In this document: positions 43,687 to 54,675 of the stretch, one piece after another
Layout of the letters: each line of letters opens with the position of its first letter
How positions within the stretch are numbered: position 1 is the first letter of the stretch
NCBI RefSeq assembly: GCF_004664715.2
Contig: NC_051072.1
Location: 36,890,142-36,954,141 of the forward strand
From: Peromyscus leucopus
Lineage: Eukaryota; Chordata; Mammalia; Rodentia; Cricetidae
Length of the DNA stretch: 64,000 bases
Reading direction: 5' to 3'
Translations under genes and position numbers: made by a program
The notes under the pieces: generated by a model
Database searches by the model: none
Seen by the model: the letters and a program-made list of their open reading frames with translations, nothing else
Told to the model about the DNA's origin: nothing

Positions 43687-44374
43687 ACTTGGGAGCCAGC
43701 TGCTCCAGGATGGCATAAAGATAATTACATCCAACCCTGTCAGGAAGTTTAGCTATGAGAGAGATCCCTAAGAACTGAGAGAGAACAGGGGTGATACAGC
43801 TCTTTGGTAAGAAGAAAACAGTCATAGTTGCTACTAAATGTATAACGCAGAGTAGACATGCAGTGCTAAGGAAATATACCAAGATGAGAGTGGATGAAAC
43901 CAGACCTGACAGCATTGGAGGAAGAAGGGAGGAAAAAATAGAACTATAGCCTCAGGAACAAGAGCTTCCCATTGGACGCAGTGGTTAGTAAACTATTCCC
44001 TCACAGAAATACAAGAAGAGGCCTGGAGGTCATGGCGAGAAAAAGGAGGCCAACAGGGAGAAAGTAGCCAAACAATTACAGAACAACCCAAGAAGATTTA
44101 GAGAAGAAAAGGACTCGAGAGGAGACTAGAGGACAAAATGCAGAAATATAGAAACGGACATCTTAAAAGAAGGAGACCCACATAAGGAAGCAGTTGAGTT
44201 CAAAGGTTCTTCATGCTGTCACTGGGAGTAAGAAACCCCAGAGTAAGGCAGTCCTGGCTAGAAGGTCAGCCGTCCCCTACAGGGCTGGGCTAAACCAGTC
44301 TTCTCTGGAGAAGCTTTATCCGCCACTACCAAGAGTGTGACATTTCAGAAAATAAAAATGATCCGTCAGGTAGA
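43683..44374. other. Stretch without a gene
   Basis: Purine-rich, unique-looking sequence. No domain-bearing frame. Confidence 0.45.
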
Positions 44375-44621
44375 GGGAGCTGGGAAGATGGCTCAGTGGC
44401 TAAAGTGTTGGCTGGGAAAGCATGAGGACCCAAGTTCGATCCCCAGGTCCAGTGTCAAGGCCAGGTATTGTGGTATGCTTCTGTAATCCGAGAACTGGAG
44501 AGGTGGAGACAGAAGATCCCCAGGACTTGTGGCCAGTCAGCTCTAGGCTCAGTGAGAGACCCTGTTTCAGAAATTAAGGTGGAAGGCAGTTGAAAAAGAA
44601 GCCCATATATACCTCTAGCAC

Positions 44622-44678
<57 letters not shown>
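44375..44678 (+). mobile_element. B4-class composite SINE with (CA)n tail
   Basis: 'GGAGCTGGGAAGATGGCTCA', 'CAAGTTCGATCCCCAGGTCC', 'CTAGGCTCAGTGAGAGACCC' and 'GAAATTAAGGTGGAAGGCAG' are in B4-class order, followed by a CA run (44624-44678). Confidence 0.9.
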
Positions 44679-44680
<2 letters not shown>

Positions 44681-46689
44681 GATTAGTTAGGTATCAAAGC
44701 CATATTTTCTTGGCAAAATGTAGGAGTCATTCAAGTCTACAAGTGTAAAGCTCTATCTTGTTGCTAGAAAAAAAATGTATCAGAGAACTTTTAAGATTAA
44801 AAAGGGGGGGGGTGTTCCTGTTTTATTCCAAGTCAATTATAGAGAGAAATAGAAAAGAAGAAATAAATCCTGCTAGAAAATGGTAAAGCATTGCCAGAAA
44901 TATCCTTAAGAGTAAACAAACAAACAAATTTGACTCAAGAACATCACACTTCACCTGAAGAGATGTGTAAGAGCCTAGCCACAACTTTTTATCCCAGGAA
45001 GCTGCAGAAAACAAATACTATCCAAGGGCAGGGAGACTAGGAAGGTCCCAGGGAAGGAGTTGCTGGGTGTCTTGGACATCTCACCCAATCCACTGAGGGG
45101 AAACAGCTAGAACAAAGTGGACATTATTTACCCAACAGAGTGTAAATTACAGAAATGCTGGCCCTGTATATGGGACATATTAGTTAAAAACTTAAGGTAA
45201 GGAGAAAGGGAGGGAGGGAGGGAGATGAAATAATAAGGCTTTGCCACCCTTGAGACCTCGTCAGGAGAGCAGGCTCTGAGAAGAGAGCTGAGTTACCCTT
45301 TCGGACAGCATCCAGGGAGAGGGCTGGTATCTGAGTATCTGCCGTCCTATGTGGTTCCTGAGAGGTAGACCCTGAAATGAGATTCATTTGTGGTGAATTT
45401 CTGGCATCAAGGAGGTGTGTTCAGAGAATCTGGGATAACAGCAAGGGAAATGCCCCTCCCCCGCCCCAGCAGAAGAAACAGACCAGAGTGGGAGTTTAGG
45501 CAGCCTGGGCTCAGCCTGGGCCCAGCTCCCGATGCTAGGCCTGTATCCTCTTCCAGTCACTGGCTCTGGAAGAAAGGGGAGGGGGGAGGAATCCAGATGC
45601 TCCTAGATCTCTACATCTGTAGATAAAGAGGCTCTGGCACTCCAAGGGTAGACAGTGAAGACCAAAAAAGGCCAGGTCTCTGAGCCTGAGAGAAGTGGAG
45701 AAAATAGTGGGGTGGCGGATCTGAAGAAGCAGGCTAGGGAGCGTGAGGAAGGCCGCGGAGCTCTGAGACAGGCCCTGGGATCCACCAAGATGAGCAAACA
45801 GAACGGCCAGGCTTTGATTTTATACTAGTTGAGTCATTTTGAGGGAAACTGACTAGAGCAGCGAAACTCTCTATCAGATAACTCGTTCAAAGTAAAGAAA
45901 TTGAATGTTAGGGGTCATCGACGGGCAGGCGTGGGAATACTCGTCCCATCTATCGCCCAACTCCAGAGCAGCATCGGCAAACTTCTTACAAATCTGCGTT
46001 GCACACTACCATGCATAAATTGAGCTCCCATATGCACATAGGCATTTACATTCTCCGAGAACACCTCTAGAGAGAGAGAGAGAGATGCAAGCAGCTCACA
46101 ACAGCTATCCACCCACCCCACCCCCGGTGTGTGGGGGGGCACATCGTTTACTGGCAAGAATAGAAGCCTTTTGAATTCTGACTATAAGCATATTTTTTGA
46201 AATTGTCGACATTTTAAAGTGCTTTAACTAATAGGGAAAGAAAAGTAAATTGAAATGGGACATTAAACAAGAAAGTAAGCTGGACCCAGGCACATCAGGC
46301 TCAGTTTGCAAAATACACAGCTTGGAGTCTGGCAAATTCACTATGGAATAAGTCAAAATTGGCTCTAATTTTTGGGTTACCAGCACGGAGAAAGGAGCAA
46401 CTTCATTCCCCGAGTTTCTCTGTCACGAAGGAACCATTAGCTCAGGAAAAACAACGTGCCTAAAACTATAATCAAGATTGCATTTTTTCTGTCGGTTCTC
46501 ATTTAAATCCTGAAAGAGGGTAAAGAATGCCTTTACTAACATTCTTAATGTTGAACATGCAGGAGCAAAATGAAATCGTCAAGCCTGGGATTCCCGTCGT
46601 CCCGTCGTTCCTAGTATAAGAGCTAAAGGTGATCGGTATTAGCCTGGAGGGTGAAGTAATGAAGTAACAAGTGACTCATCTTTAGAGAT
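44679..46689. other. Repeat-poor stretch without a gene
   Basis: Only short low-complexity tracts are seen: G-run near 44804, GGGA repeats at 45208-45224, GA repeats at 46070-46086. About 46150-46660 is A/T-rich and unlike known repeats. Frames are at most 80 codons. It may include conserved non-coding DNA. Confidence 0.45.
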
Positions 46690-47725
46690 GGGAAGAAAAT
46701 CAAGGAGTCTGGAGCCCTGGCTCACCTGGCCCTCCGCTCTGGCTGCTTCAAATTCACTTAACCTTCTGAATCAGATACAGCCAACTGTGCATCAGGGATA
46801 TAATTTCCTGACTGCTTTTCAGTCTTGGATACCATTTGGGCTTTCAGGCCTGCGCAGATCTCCATTGGGCAACCATGGCTGTAGGTCCCCTGTCATATCT
46901 AGAAGATGCTATCTAACAGCCGATAACCTGCCTTCTGGCTCTCACGATTTTCTCATCCCCTCTTTCACAACGTTCCCTGAGCCTTAGGCATAGGGGTTGC
47001 CTTGTAAATGTAGCAATTAGAGCTGGGTACCCCCATGGTAACTTACTCTCTGAATTTTGACCAGCTGTAACTCTGTTTCCATCTGTTACAAACAGAAGTT
47101 TCTTTGATGGAGTCTTGGGAACTACACTTCTCCGTGAATATAAGCGAAAGTATTTACAATACAGTTAGAAATTATATTGGTTTTCAAAAATGGCAGTAGT
47201 AGGTTCTCCTCTGGGGTCAGTGACCTCTCCGGCCATGGGTGTTTGGCTAGGTTTACAGTAGCAGGCATGAGTCCCATCCTGTTGAGCAGGCCTTACGTCC
47301 AACTAGACAGCCATTGGTTACCTCTGGGAAAAAGTGCCACAATTGTACCACTGGGGGATTCTTGCTGGGCTGGTCATCGTTGTGGTTTGTAGGCCTTAAA
47401 GCTGGGCAGGACCATTTATCACCTTTCTCCCTTGGCGGCTTGCACACTATCTTTGGGTACTATGGTAGCTAGTTTTCAAGGAGGAAACTTCCAGGTCAGT
47501 TCCAGCTTGATCCCTCCAAGTCCCATCCTAAAATGTGTAATGTCTTCAACCACAGGTCTTACCTTCAAGTTTTGGGGGGCATCCAAAGGCAATGACAACA
47601 GCCTATACTGTTTGGGGTGTCTCTTGGACTCTGCTGACCAACCATTGGAAATATTCAGCACTGGATCTTTTTTTGTGAGCTAGTCTATGGCTCTCAAGGG
47701 AAGCATTGTTACCCTGTGTGCCGTA
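46690..47725 (+). mobile_element. Long rodent interspersed repeat (L1/ERV-related, family unassigned)
   Basis: Successive blocks such as 'CCTGAGCCTTAGGCATAGGG', 'GGCAGTAGTAGGTTCTCCTC', 'CCTGTTGAGCAGGCCTTACG' and 'TTTGGGGTGTCTCTTGGACT' are ones I recall from a widespread rodent repeat of about 1 kb. The 99-, 71- and 83-codon frames here are translations of that repeat. Confidence 0.6.
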
Positions 47726-47726
47726 A

Positions 47727-47728
<2 letters not shown>

Positions 47729-47774
<46 letters not shown>
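47729..47774. repeat. (CT)n microsatellite
   Basis: A pure CT run of about 23 units at the 3' edge of the long repeat. Polypyrimidine tracts of this kind can form triplexes. Confidence 0.98.
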
Positions 47775-47776
<2 letters not shown>

Positions 47777-49784
47777 ATCAAGGAACTAAAACACCACTGT
47801 CAGAGTTGCTCCCAGTGAGTGGCAGAAGGGTCCTGTGTCCTCCATCTGAGCCCCAATCTTCTCACACACTGTATTCTGCTGGGAGAAACTACGCCTGGGG
47901 CTGCTTGAAGCCACAGGTTTCTTAAAGATGAGGCGGACAAGACAGACGATGACTCCCAAACACGAGAGTTCAGTGGGTGCAGGGAAAGCCACTCTGAAAG
48001 ACAAAAGTTTCTACTCCATAGAATGCCCTTTGCTGTCTCTCATCTCCACATCCTTGGGTCTTAATGTGAATGTTCAGACCGGGGAACCCAGAGCGGTGCT
48101 CTCCCCCCACCCCTGACCAGGGAACCCTCCCCGGCCCCCGCCGCATCTCCACCAGGCACCGGTTAGGGATGCAAGCTGCACCTTGATATCCTTTCACTGT
48201 TTCGCTCACACTGTCACCACAGGTCAGGGAGGGAGCTCTGAAACTTGGCCGAAGTCTTCGGTGACCGGTGACCGTTCCAAACGTCTTTCTTCCTGATGGT
48301 TCCGTTCTGTCGGGAAAGGCAGAAGGCGTTCTTTTGGAACTGAGCTGGCTGAGGGGTTGCCAGGGTTTGGCCGGCTCTGCAAAGGTCATTGTGTTTTTTG
48401 CAAAGGTCATTGTCTGTTCATGAAAACCCCGGCAAAGCGTGCCAGAGCAGGAAAGCCGCCAGCTTGCCAAGTGTTCGGTGTCCCAGTCACCTGCTCTTCC
48501 TGCTCTAGGAAGGATGTGGGATGATCTCTGGGGTAAAGACATCAGATGGGGTTTGTCCCTTTCTCACTCTTAACTCAGCTTTGTGCAGGGCAGTTCTCAG
48601 AGCCCTGGGCTGCTCCTCTTTTAAGAGCCAGCAGCTGCTAAGCGTTGCACAGAGTGAGATAAGCGATATGACAGTTGTGGCCATCCGGAGGGTAGATCAT
48701 CGTGCTCTGGATAGAATTTCTGAGACGTCAAGGCCTGCGGAATATCCTTCCAGGGGAATACAGAAAATGGGTGCTGTTGGGCAGAGGACCTGAGTCGAGT
48801 GGGGGTGCGTAGCAGGAGGGGTGGGAAGCGTCGAGCGAGCAAGTCACGAGTCACTCACTGGCTCTTCAGAAAAGTGTCTCTGCTGACAGAGAATCAGGGC
48901 AGGATGATTTTGGCAAGTCCTGTGTTGTGTTAGCTGTGCAAACCTTTCCTTTCCTCTTAGCGGCCTCTTCATAATTGGGTGGGAGCTTCTTTTCACATTT
49001 CACAGAGGCGCTGGTTCCTGTCAGGTGTTCTGGAGGGGACTCCACCTTGGGCCTGGGTGGCCCACTGACTCATAGTGGGTCCTCAGAGAAAATTACACAC
49101 TGGGCCTTTCTGGATGCTGGCAACATTTCCATGTTCTCCCATCCCATAGTTCTCTGACATTTGTCAAAAGCAACTCTTATCTCTACAGTGTGTTTTAAAG
49201 AAAAATACAGAGACAGGACAAAGGACCTGTGTCCCCTGTGTCCCTGGGGACAACTACCATCTGGCCGGAAGCTGCCAGGCCATGTGACCATGTCCTGACT
49301 GAAGGTGCTTCCCTTCCCAGGGTGCCTCTGACTTGCCTCTTGGGCAGCTAGGAACTTCGGACCCACAAATAATAATTACTTGATTACTTCCCTTCCATTT
49401 TCCTATCTCAAGAGCCACTGCTTCGACCACACCACACCCTGCTCAGTCACCCACACTCAATAAATACAGACACTGCCCTCAGGGAGGGCAGGCTGTCAAT
49501 GACAGGTTCCCTCAAGAAATGCCTCCACAGACCACCATTCCAACCCTTGCAGCACCCAAGTCAATGCCTCTAGAATGTTCCATCATCACTTACGGATAGG
49601 ACCAAGGCAGGTACCCCAGTGCTGAAGTACCACAGAAAAGGCTCATGGCCAGAAGCAAAGCAAAACAGAAGTTTCCCAAGAAACAGCCCTAAAGAAGCCA
49701 CATGTAGAGATGATAAAAGATGTGAAAATATCCACTTAATGTAGATTTAAGTATGTGTGCATGATATGTCCTTTCTCTCATCCT
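47775..49784. other. Repeat-poor stretch; longest open frame in the window, no gene supported
   Basis: A 190-codon minus frame (47970-48542) is the longest open frame and contains no recognised domain, signal peptide or membrane segment. A tandem motif inside it encodes the repeated MTFA peptide, which reflects a DNA duplication (48378-48413). Without homology or splice evidence it is not called as a gene. Confidence 0.45.
48378..48413 (+). promoter_or_regulatory. Two nuclear-receptor-like CAAAGGTCA sites, 21 bp apart
   Basis: TGCAAAGGTCATTGT occurs at 48378 and again at 48399. CAAAGGTCA is close to HNF4/ERR-type half-site consensus, and the 21-bp period equals two helical turns. The repeat could equally be a chance slippage duplication. 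Confidence 0.35.
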
Positions 49785-50190
49785 AGTCAGTCAGGCGTGG
49801 ATTCAACTTACATCCGTTGAGCATTCACTATGATTGGCCAAGCAGTTTTAGACACTGGGACTTTAAGAGGAAGAAACCAAATTCCCTGCCTCCCCCTGAG
49901 GCTGACATTTTGATGAGATAAATATACATATCATGATGTGAGATGTGAAAAAAAAAGCAGAGAGCTACAAAGTGATGGAGATTGGGAATGACATTTCTCA
50001 CAGCCAGTCAAGAAAACCCCCCACAAAAGGGACAGAGATCTGAGGGGACTGAGGCACAAAGGTCAAAGACACAGAGGGAAGAACATCCCAGGCAGAGAAA
50101 TAGGCGCAAGCAATTGTCCAAGTGTCCTGGGGTGGGGCTTGCTGGGTATGTTAAGTCTTGACGGCAGTAGGAAGAAACTGACTGGGCGGG
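49785..50190 (-). mobile_element. L2 LINE 3' region
   Basis: 'TTGAGCATTCACTATGATTG', 'GATGAGATAAATATACATAT', 'GCAGAGAGCTACAAAGTGAT' and 'ACATCCCAGGCAGAGAAATA' follow the reversed L2 3' UTR. Overlapping minus frames are not genes. Confidence 0.75.
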
Positions 50191-51853
50191 AACTGAGTTC
50201 TGAACCTGTGTCTGCCAGAGGGAGGGCTCTAGCAGAGGGAGAGCCTGGGTGTGGGCAGAGCAGAGTTGCTTGTTAAGGACAGGCACCAAGATCGGGGAGT
50301 CCGGAGATATTCACTGGTATCCCCTGCTTCTCTTCTGAGCTGAGAGGGAGGTTGTGAGTCCCAGGTCCGACCCAACAACAACTTTTCTCAGAGGACTTAC
50401 TGATGTAGCTACCAGAGGCAGGAAGGTTGAGAGCAGAGCCAGGAGGCAGACCCTGGAGGTCCTTCCAAGCCGGGCTTCCCTGGGCTGTGCCCATAGGAAA
50501 GGCACAAGTCGGGCACTGCCACATCTCCTGTAATCAAAGCCCCTGGAATTCAGAGTTTCCACACGTCCCGCGTCCACACATTGAAACTTTCAGCTTGCAT
50601 CCTGGGAGGAGTCTGAGGTCGCCAACTCTGGCTGGCCCGGGCTGTTGGGAGGAAACCCGCCTGCGCTCGCCTCTTGTGCACCTGCACTGGGTGCGACTAT
50701 TTCTCCGCTGGTTACCACGGAAACAGAAACAACAGCGGCTGCAGAAAGCCCCTGCACACCACAGCCCAGCTCGCTAACCAAGGGCAGCAGCGTCTTAGTC
50801 GCTTCCCTTTTCCATCCCCGAAACTCAGAGCCCTACCCACTCTCCCACTGAGCAGAAACGGGGGCCCTCAGAGCCTGGCCAGCTTAGCTGTGCTGGTCGA
50901 GCCTGGGTCTGGGAAGCCCAGCGCTCCTGGGAGGCTGCAGGATGACTTATGCGCGCATTGGCGCATTGTGCAATCTCGACTGTGGGATGCACTTTACGCT
51001 GGGCAAGCGGCTTTACCACAAACAGCCTAGGCGGGCAGCTGAAGGGGTGGTCCCAAGTGACCCCGGAGTTTCTACCCAAGCACAGCCGGGTGTGACTAGT
51101 GTCCTTCTACTCTCGATCTTATGAGTGTCCTGAGGATATTGGTTTCTCATTCCATGTGGCAAAGGGCCCAACTCTGGGAAGACAATTGGTTGTGGTAATT
51201 TATGACAACTGATTGTTTTGACAGCATCTGGGAAATGGATGCCTTGCTTTCTTTGTCCGCTAACTCACAAATGGCTATCACTCACCACAGATGCTTTTGC
51301 TCGGAGGAAAAGCAAGGAAAATACAAAAACAAGCAACAAAAAAACGGCCGACTTACATTTCCTCTCTAAAGATACAACAGGAAGACCCAAGGCCCTAGGT
51401 AGGGAATTGGACTTCCTTCCCTCCATTCTGTTAGGACCTTTTCAGGGCAATGATCCTCAGAAGGCAGGGGGATGATCTTGTTCTGTCTTGTGTGTTCTCT
51501 CCACAGGCCCACAAGTTAAATACAGCATTTCCCCACATGTCCCTAACGAGCAGGAAAAAAAAAAACATGTGAGACATTAACTGACTCGCCTGGGATCTCT
51601 CAGGAAACAGGACTAGAGTGTGAATACCCGGCTTACCTACAGGACCCTCGCTCGGCCTTGATTATTCTAATCAGTACATGAACTTAGAATTCTCTTTAGT
51701 TCACTGGGCCAGTGCCACAACCAGGGTAGCTAATAGCAGAAATTATTTTGTCCAGATTCTGGAAGCTCAAAATCCCAGATTAAAGACTCGGACTAGGTTG
51801 GTTTCTGAGGGCTCCCTGCCCTTGGTCTGCAGATGGTATGTCTGTGCCATAAG

Positions 51854-51855
<2 letters not shown>
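50191..51855. other. Stretch without a supported gene; G/C-rich core with C/EBP-like palindrome
   Basis: About 50620-51080 is richer in G/C and CpG than its surroundings, with overlapping frames of 116 and 118 codons and none of known type. Weak MIR-like text lies near 51570-51640. No TATA or coding signature fixes a promoter. Confidence 0.4.
50965..50974. promoter_or_regulatory. C/EBP-type palindrome ATTGTGCAAT (candidate)
   Basis: ATTGTGCAAT matches the optimal C/EBP dimer site (ATTGCGCAAT) at 9 of 10 positions. It lies in the G/C-richer block, next to GCGCATTGGCGC. Binding is not shown by sequence alone. Confidence 0.35.

Positions 51856-51906
<51 letters not shown>
51856..51906. repeat. 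(TG)n microsatellite
   Basis: A pure TG run of about 25 units adjoining the A-tail side of the next B1. Confidence 0.98.
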
Positions 51907-51907
<1 letters not shown>

Positions 51908-51909
<2 letters not shown>

Positions 51910-52062
51910 GCTTTTTTGAGACAGGGTTTCTCTGCGTAGTTTTGGTGCCTGTCCTGGAACTCGCTCTGTAGCCCGGCTGGCCTTGAACTCACAGAGATCC
52001 ACCTGCCTCTGCCTCCTGAGTGCTGGGATTAAAGGCGTGGGCCACCACCACCGCCCGACTAA
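51908..52062 (-). mobile_element. B1 SINE, young, cricetid variant
   Basis: A near-intact reversed B1: 'TTTTTTGAGACAGGGTTTCT', 'GTAGTTTTGGTGCCTGTCC', 'GGCCTTGAACTCACAGAGAT' and 'GTGCTGGGATTAAAGGCGTG'. The GTAGTTTTGGTGCCTGTCC stretch is the variant I recall from hamster, vole and Peromyscus B1. It is the least diverged SINE in the window. Confidence 0.97.
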
Positions 52063-52063
52063 C

Positions 52064-52275
52064 TTTTTTTTTTTTTTGAGACTGTCTCATATATATATTC
52101 TCTGCTGACCTCAAATCCACTAGTAGACAAGGACGACCTTGAACTTGTGACCCCTCTGCCTCCACTTCTAGGATCATAGGCATGCACCACCATGCCCAGT
52201 TTATGCTGTTCCAAATCCAGGGTTTTGTTCAGGCTAGGCAAGCATTCTACCAACTGAATCACATCCTTTTCTGAA
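52064..52275 (-). mobile_element. ID_B1 (B4-class) composite SINE
   Basis: T-run, 'GAGACTGTCTCATATATATA', 'CCTTGAACTTGTGACCCCTC', 'TAGGATCATAGGCATGCACC', then the reversed ID part 'CAGGCTAGGCAAGCATTCTA' and 'CCAACTGAATCACATCC'. Confidence 0.88.
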
Positions 52276-52754
52276 AAGGAGACTACTCACATTAGACTGG
52301 AGGCCACCCTAGTGACCTCATCTAATGCTATTTACCTCTTTAAAGACCCCTTGTCCAAATAGAGTCATACTTGGAGGTGCAGGGTTTAGGGACATCCACC
52401 ATATATTTTGAGGAAGAGAGATACAGTTCAGTACTAAGAGTCACCGTGTCCTGTCTTTTTTTTTTTCTTCTCCCAGTGGTTCAGTAATGTGCCGTTGGAT
52501 CTAAGAATATTCTAAATATAAAACAAACATGAGAGACATTGAAATGGATGGGAAAGGGGGGGTCTTTAGCTAAAAACTGTCACTGTTTACACACACGTTC
52601 AGAAAGTACCTGCTTCGCACAAATGCATCAGCCGTCCCTGGACCCTAGGTGTGTGGTTCCTCTTCTGCTCATCTACAGTGAGGTGGGCGTCTTGAGCCCG
52701 CGTGTTGACTGCAAAGCACTTGTGTTCTGGGTCCCAGTACGGAGGACCTGCAGG
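52276..52754. other. Stretch without a gene
   Basis: A T-run lies near 52457-52469. A 105-codon plus frame starting at 52539 has no domain and runs into an L2 fragment. Confidence 0.4.
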
Positions 52755-52860
52755 TTGTTAGAGACGCAAGGAGAGGCTCGCTTCTCTCTGGCACGGTCAA
52801 GGAAGACTTCTCAGAGGGACTTTAAAGCTTGGCCTTCACGGTCATGTGGGATTTGAAAAG
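52755..52860 (-). mobile_element. L2 LINE fragment
   Basis: 'GGTCAAGGAAGACTTCTCAG' and 'AGGGACTTTAAAGCTTGGCC' parallel the reversed L2 block GGTCAGGGAAGGCCTCTCTG AGGAGGTGAC. Confidence 0.6.
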
Positions 52861-52896
52861 ACAGAGATCAAAGCCTTTTGCTTTTTAAAACATCCA

Positions 52897-53145
52897 TTGG
52901 GGGATGGGATGTGGCCCACTTGGTAGGAATGGGTGCCTAGAATGCACAAAGCCTTGGCTATGTTCAGTCCTTAGCACCATGTAGATTGGGCATGGCGGTT
53001 TCTTGCCTATAATTCCAGCAACCAGGAGGTAGGGGCAGGAGGGCTAGAAGTTTGAGGTTGTCCTCAGCTACATGGTGAGTTTGAGGCCAATCTGGGTTAC
53101 ATGAGACCCTTTCGTGGTGGGGACAAGGGGGAGCAAAAACCCGAA
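52897..53145 (+). mobile_element. ID_B1 (B4-class) composite SINE
   Basis: ID-like head ('GGGATGGGATGTGGCCCACT', 'GTTCAGTCCTTAGCACCATG') followed by B1-like 'GCCTATAATTCCAGCAACCA', 'GAGGGCTAGAAGTTTGAGG' and 'CAATCTGGGTTACATGAGAC'. Confidence 0.85.
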
Positions 53146-54014
53146 CACTAAAAATCCCATTAATGTCTTACATTTGTATTCTTACCTCAGCCTTGATTTT
53201 GCTACAAAGGTAGGAATAATATCTCCAACATCATTCTGATGCTTTTTTTCTTGTCAAGGAAAATCTCCAAAGGGACAGAGAAAGAAAAAGAACAGTGTCC
53301 TGGGTCACAAAATCCAGGAGCCTGGGTTGGCTGACACCAGGCCCCGCGTGAAAATGAGTAGTGGGTCATGTGTGTTGAACTGCACTCTTCACCCTCCCTG
53401 CCTGGTGCTCCACTGCCGTCCCAGCTGGAGACAAGCCTCTCCTCGGTTGACTCTCCTCCTCAGTCTCCATCCGGAAACCAGGAGGGAGCTGATTTCCCAA
53501 GACAGGGAAAGGCTGGCCCTAAGCACAAGATGGGCGGCTCCAGGACCGCCTGTCCCAAAGCACAAGATGACTGTCAGTTTTCACTGCGGTTTGAGAAGCC
53601 TGAACTTGGTCTTTTCATCATTTGTAGCTAACAGAGCAGATGGCCAACGAAGCCACCACGTCAAGTTACCACACTGACAGGATTCTGAGGAGGCATTCCT
53701 GTGTTTGGTTCTCCCAGCCTAGACACCTCTCTCCCTTTCCCTATCCAACCTGGCTGCCCCCCTGCCCAACTCTGGAACTCCAGCTCAACAGGCAGCCTCA
53801 GAGGAGAAAGCATCTCCGCTCTGCACACAGAGGGTCTTGGCATGGATCCTCTCACATATCCCTATCTCATAGCTCTTAACTCAGTGACTCCTACCTCTGA
53901 TGGCAGATCTTAAGCGCCACGAAGGCAGTTGTCTCTCATGGCCATTATCATACGTGACACACAGATGTTCCACAGAGAACGGCAGGCCAGACCACTGAGA
54001 GACAGCCTAATGGA
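53146..54014. other. Stretch without a gene
   Basis: Plus frames of 116 and 87 codons (53327-53677) overlap each other. Neither has a recognised domain. No repeat assigned. Confidence 0.45.
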
Positions 54015-54125
54015 GCAATCATTGGGGTAAGTTCTTGCTTAGAATTCTAGTTCTAATGCTGATAACATGTACAATTGATTAGTTCCTGTACCTCAGTTTC
54101 CCCTGCCACAAAATAACAATACAGC
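54015..54125 (+). mobile_element. MIR SINE fragment
   Basis: 'AGAATTCTAGTTCTAATGCT' followed by 'CCTGTACCTCAGTTTCCCCT' and 'GCCACAAAATAACAATACAG' gives the MIR core. Confidence 0.75.
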
Positions 54126-54225
54126 CACACATTGCTTACGGACTGGGAGAGAGACTCTGAGAAATGCACCAGAATGTGATTTTTGCCATTGAGGGTGCCT
54201 CATAGCGTATACTTATTCAAATCCA

Positions 54226-54305
54226 GCTGGGGATGTTGGGGCAGAGCTCAGTGATAGTGTGCTTGCCTAGCTCACAGGAGACCATGGGTTCAATCTAGAC
54301 GGAAT
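54226..54305 (+). mobile_element. ID SINE
   Basis: 'GCTGGGGATGTTGGGGCAGA', 'GCTCAGTGATAGTGTGCTTG' and 'CCATGGGTTCAATCTAGAC' match the BC1/ID core with tRNA-Ala-like A and B boxes. Confidence 0.85.
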
Positions 54306-54644
54306 AGCCTACTACACACCTTCCAAGATACACAGTTTGTTGTGGCCAGAAATGTCACTCAGTAGCACATTGTTTGGTCACAAGATAATTGTAGGGTGCA
54401 GACAGTAGCAGTTAGCTAGTGCTGATGGGGGGGGGGGTCACTCCATGATATTAAAGTTCTACTTCTCTTGTTACCTGACCTCGGTGCCTTTGACCTTAAC
54501 CCTGACTGTACAGACTTTCCTTCATGAGCCTCAGAGCCTAGCCCACCCTGAAGTTTGAATTCAGGGTTACAAACACTCTGTGGTTCCCTCATTTTTCCTC
54601 TATGCCTGTCAGGTTCTAAGCTACAAAGAACAAAAACTGCCACC

Positions 54645-54675
<31 letters not shown>

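Noticed and set aside
43493..43915. 140-codon minus frame with poly-Phe and hydrophobic runs
   Set aside because: The Phe run is the A-rich homopolymer read backwards, and one end lies in a MIR. The apparent membrane segment is an artefact.
54643..54670. T28 run as the reversed tail of a minus-strand retrocopy
   Set aside because: The sequence to its right is not recognised as any transcript and no duplication was found.
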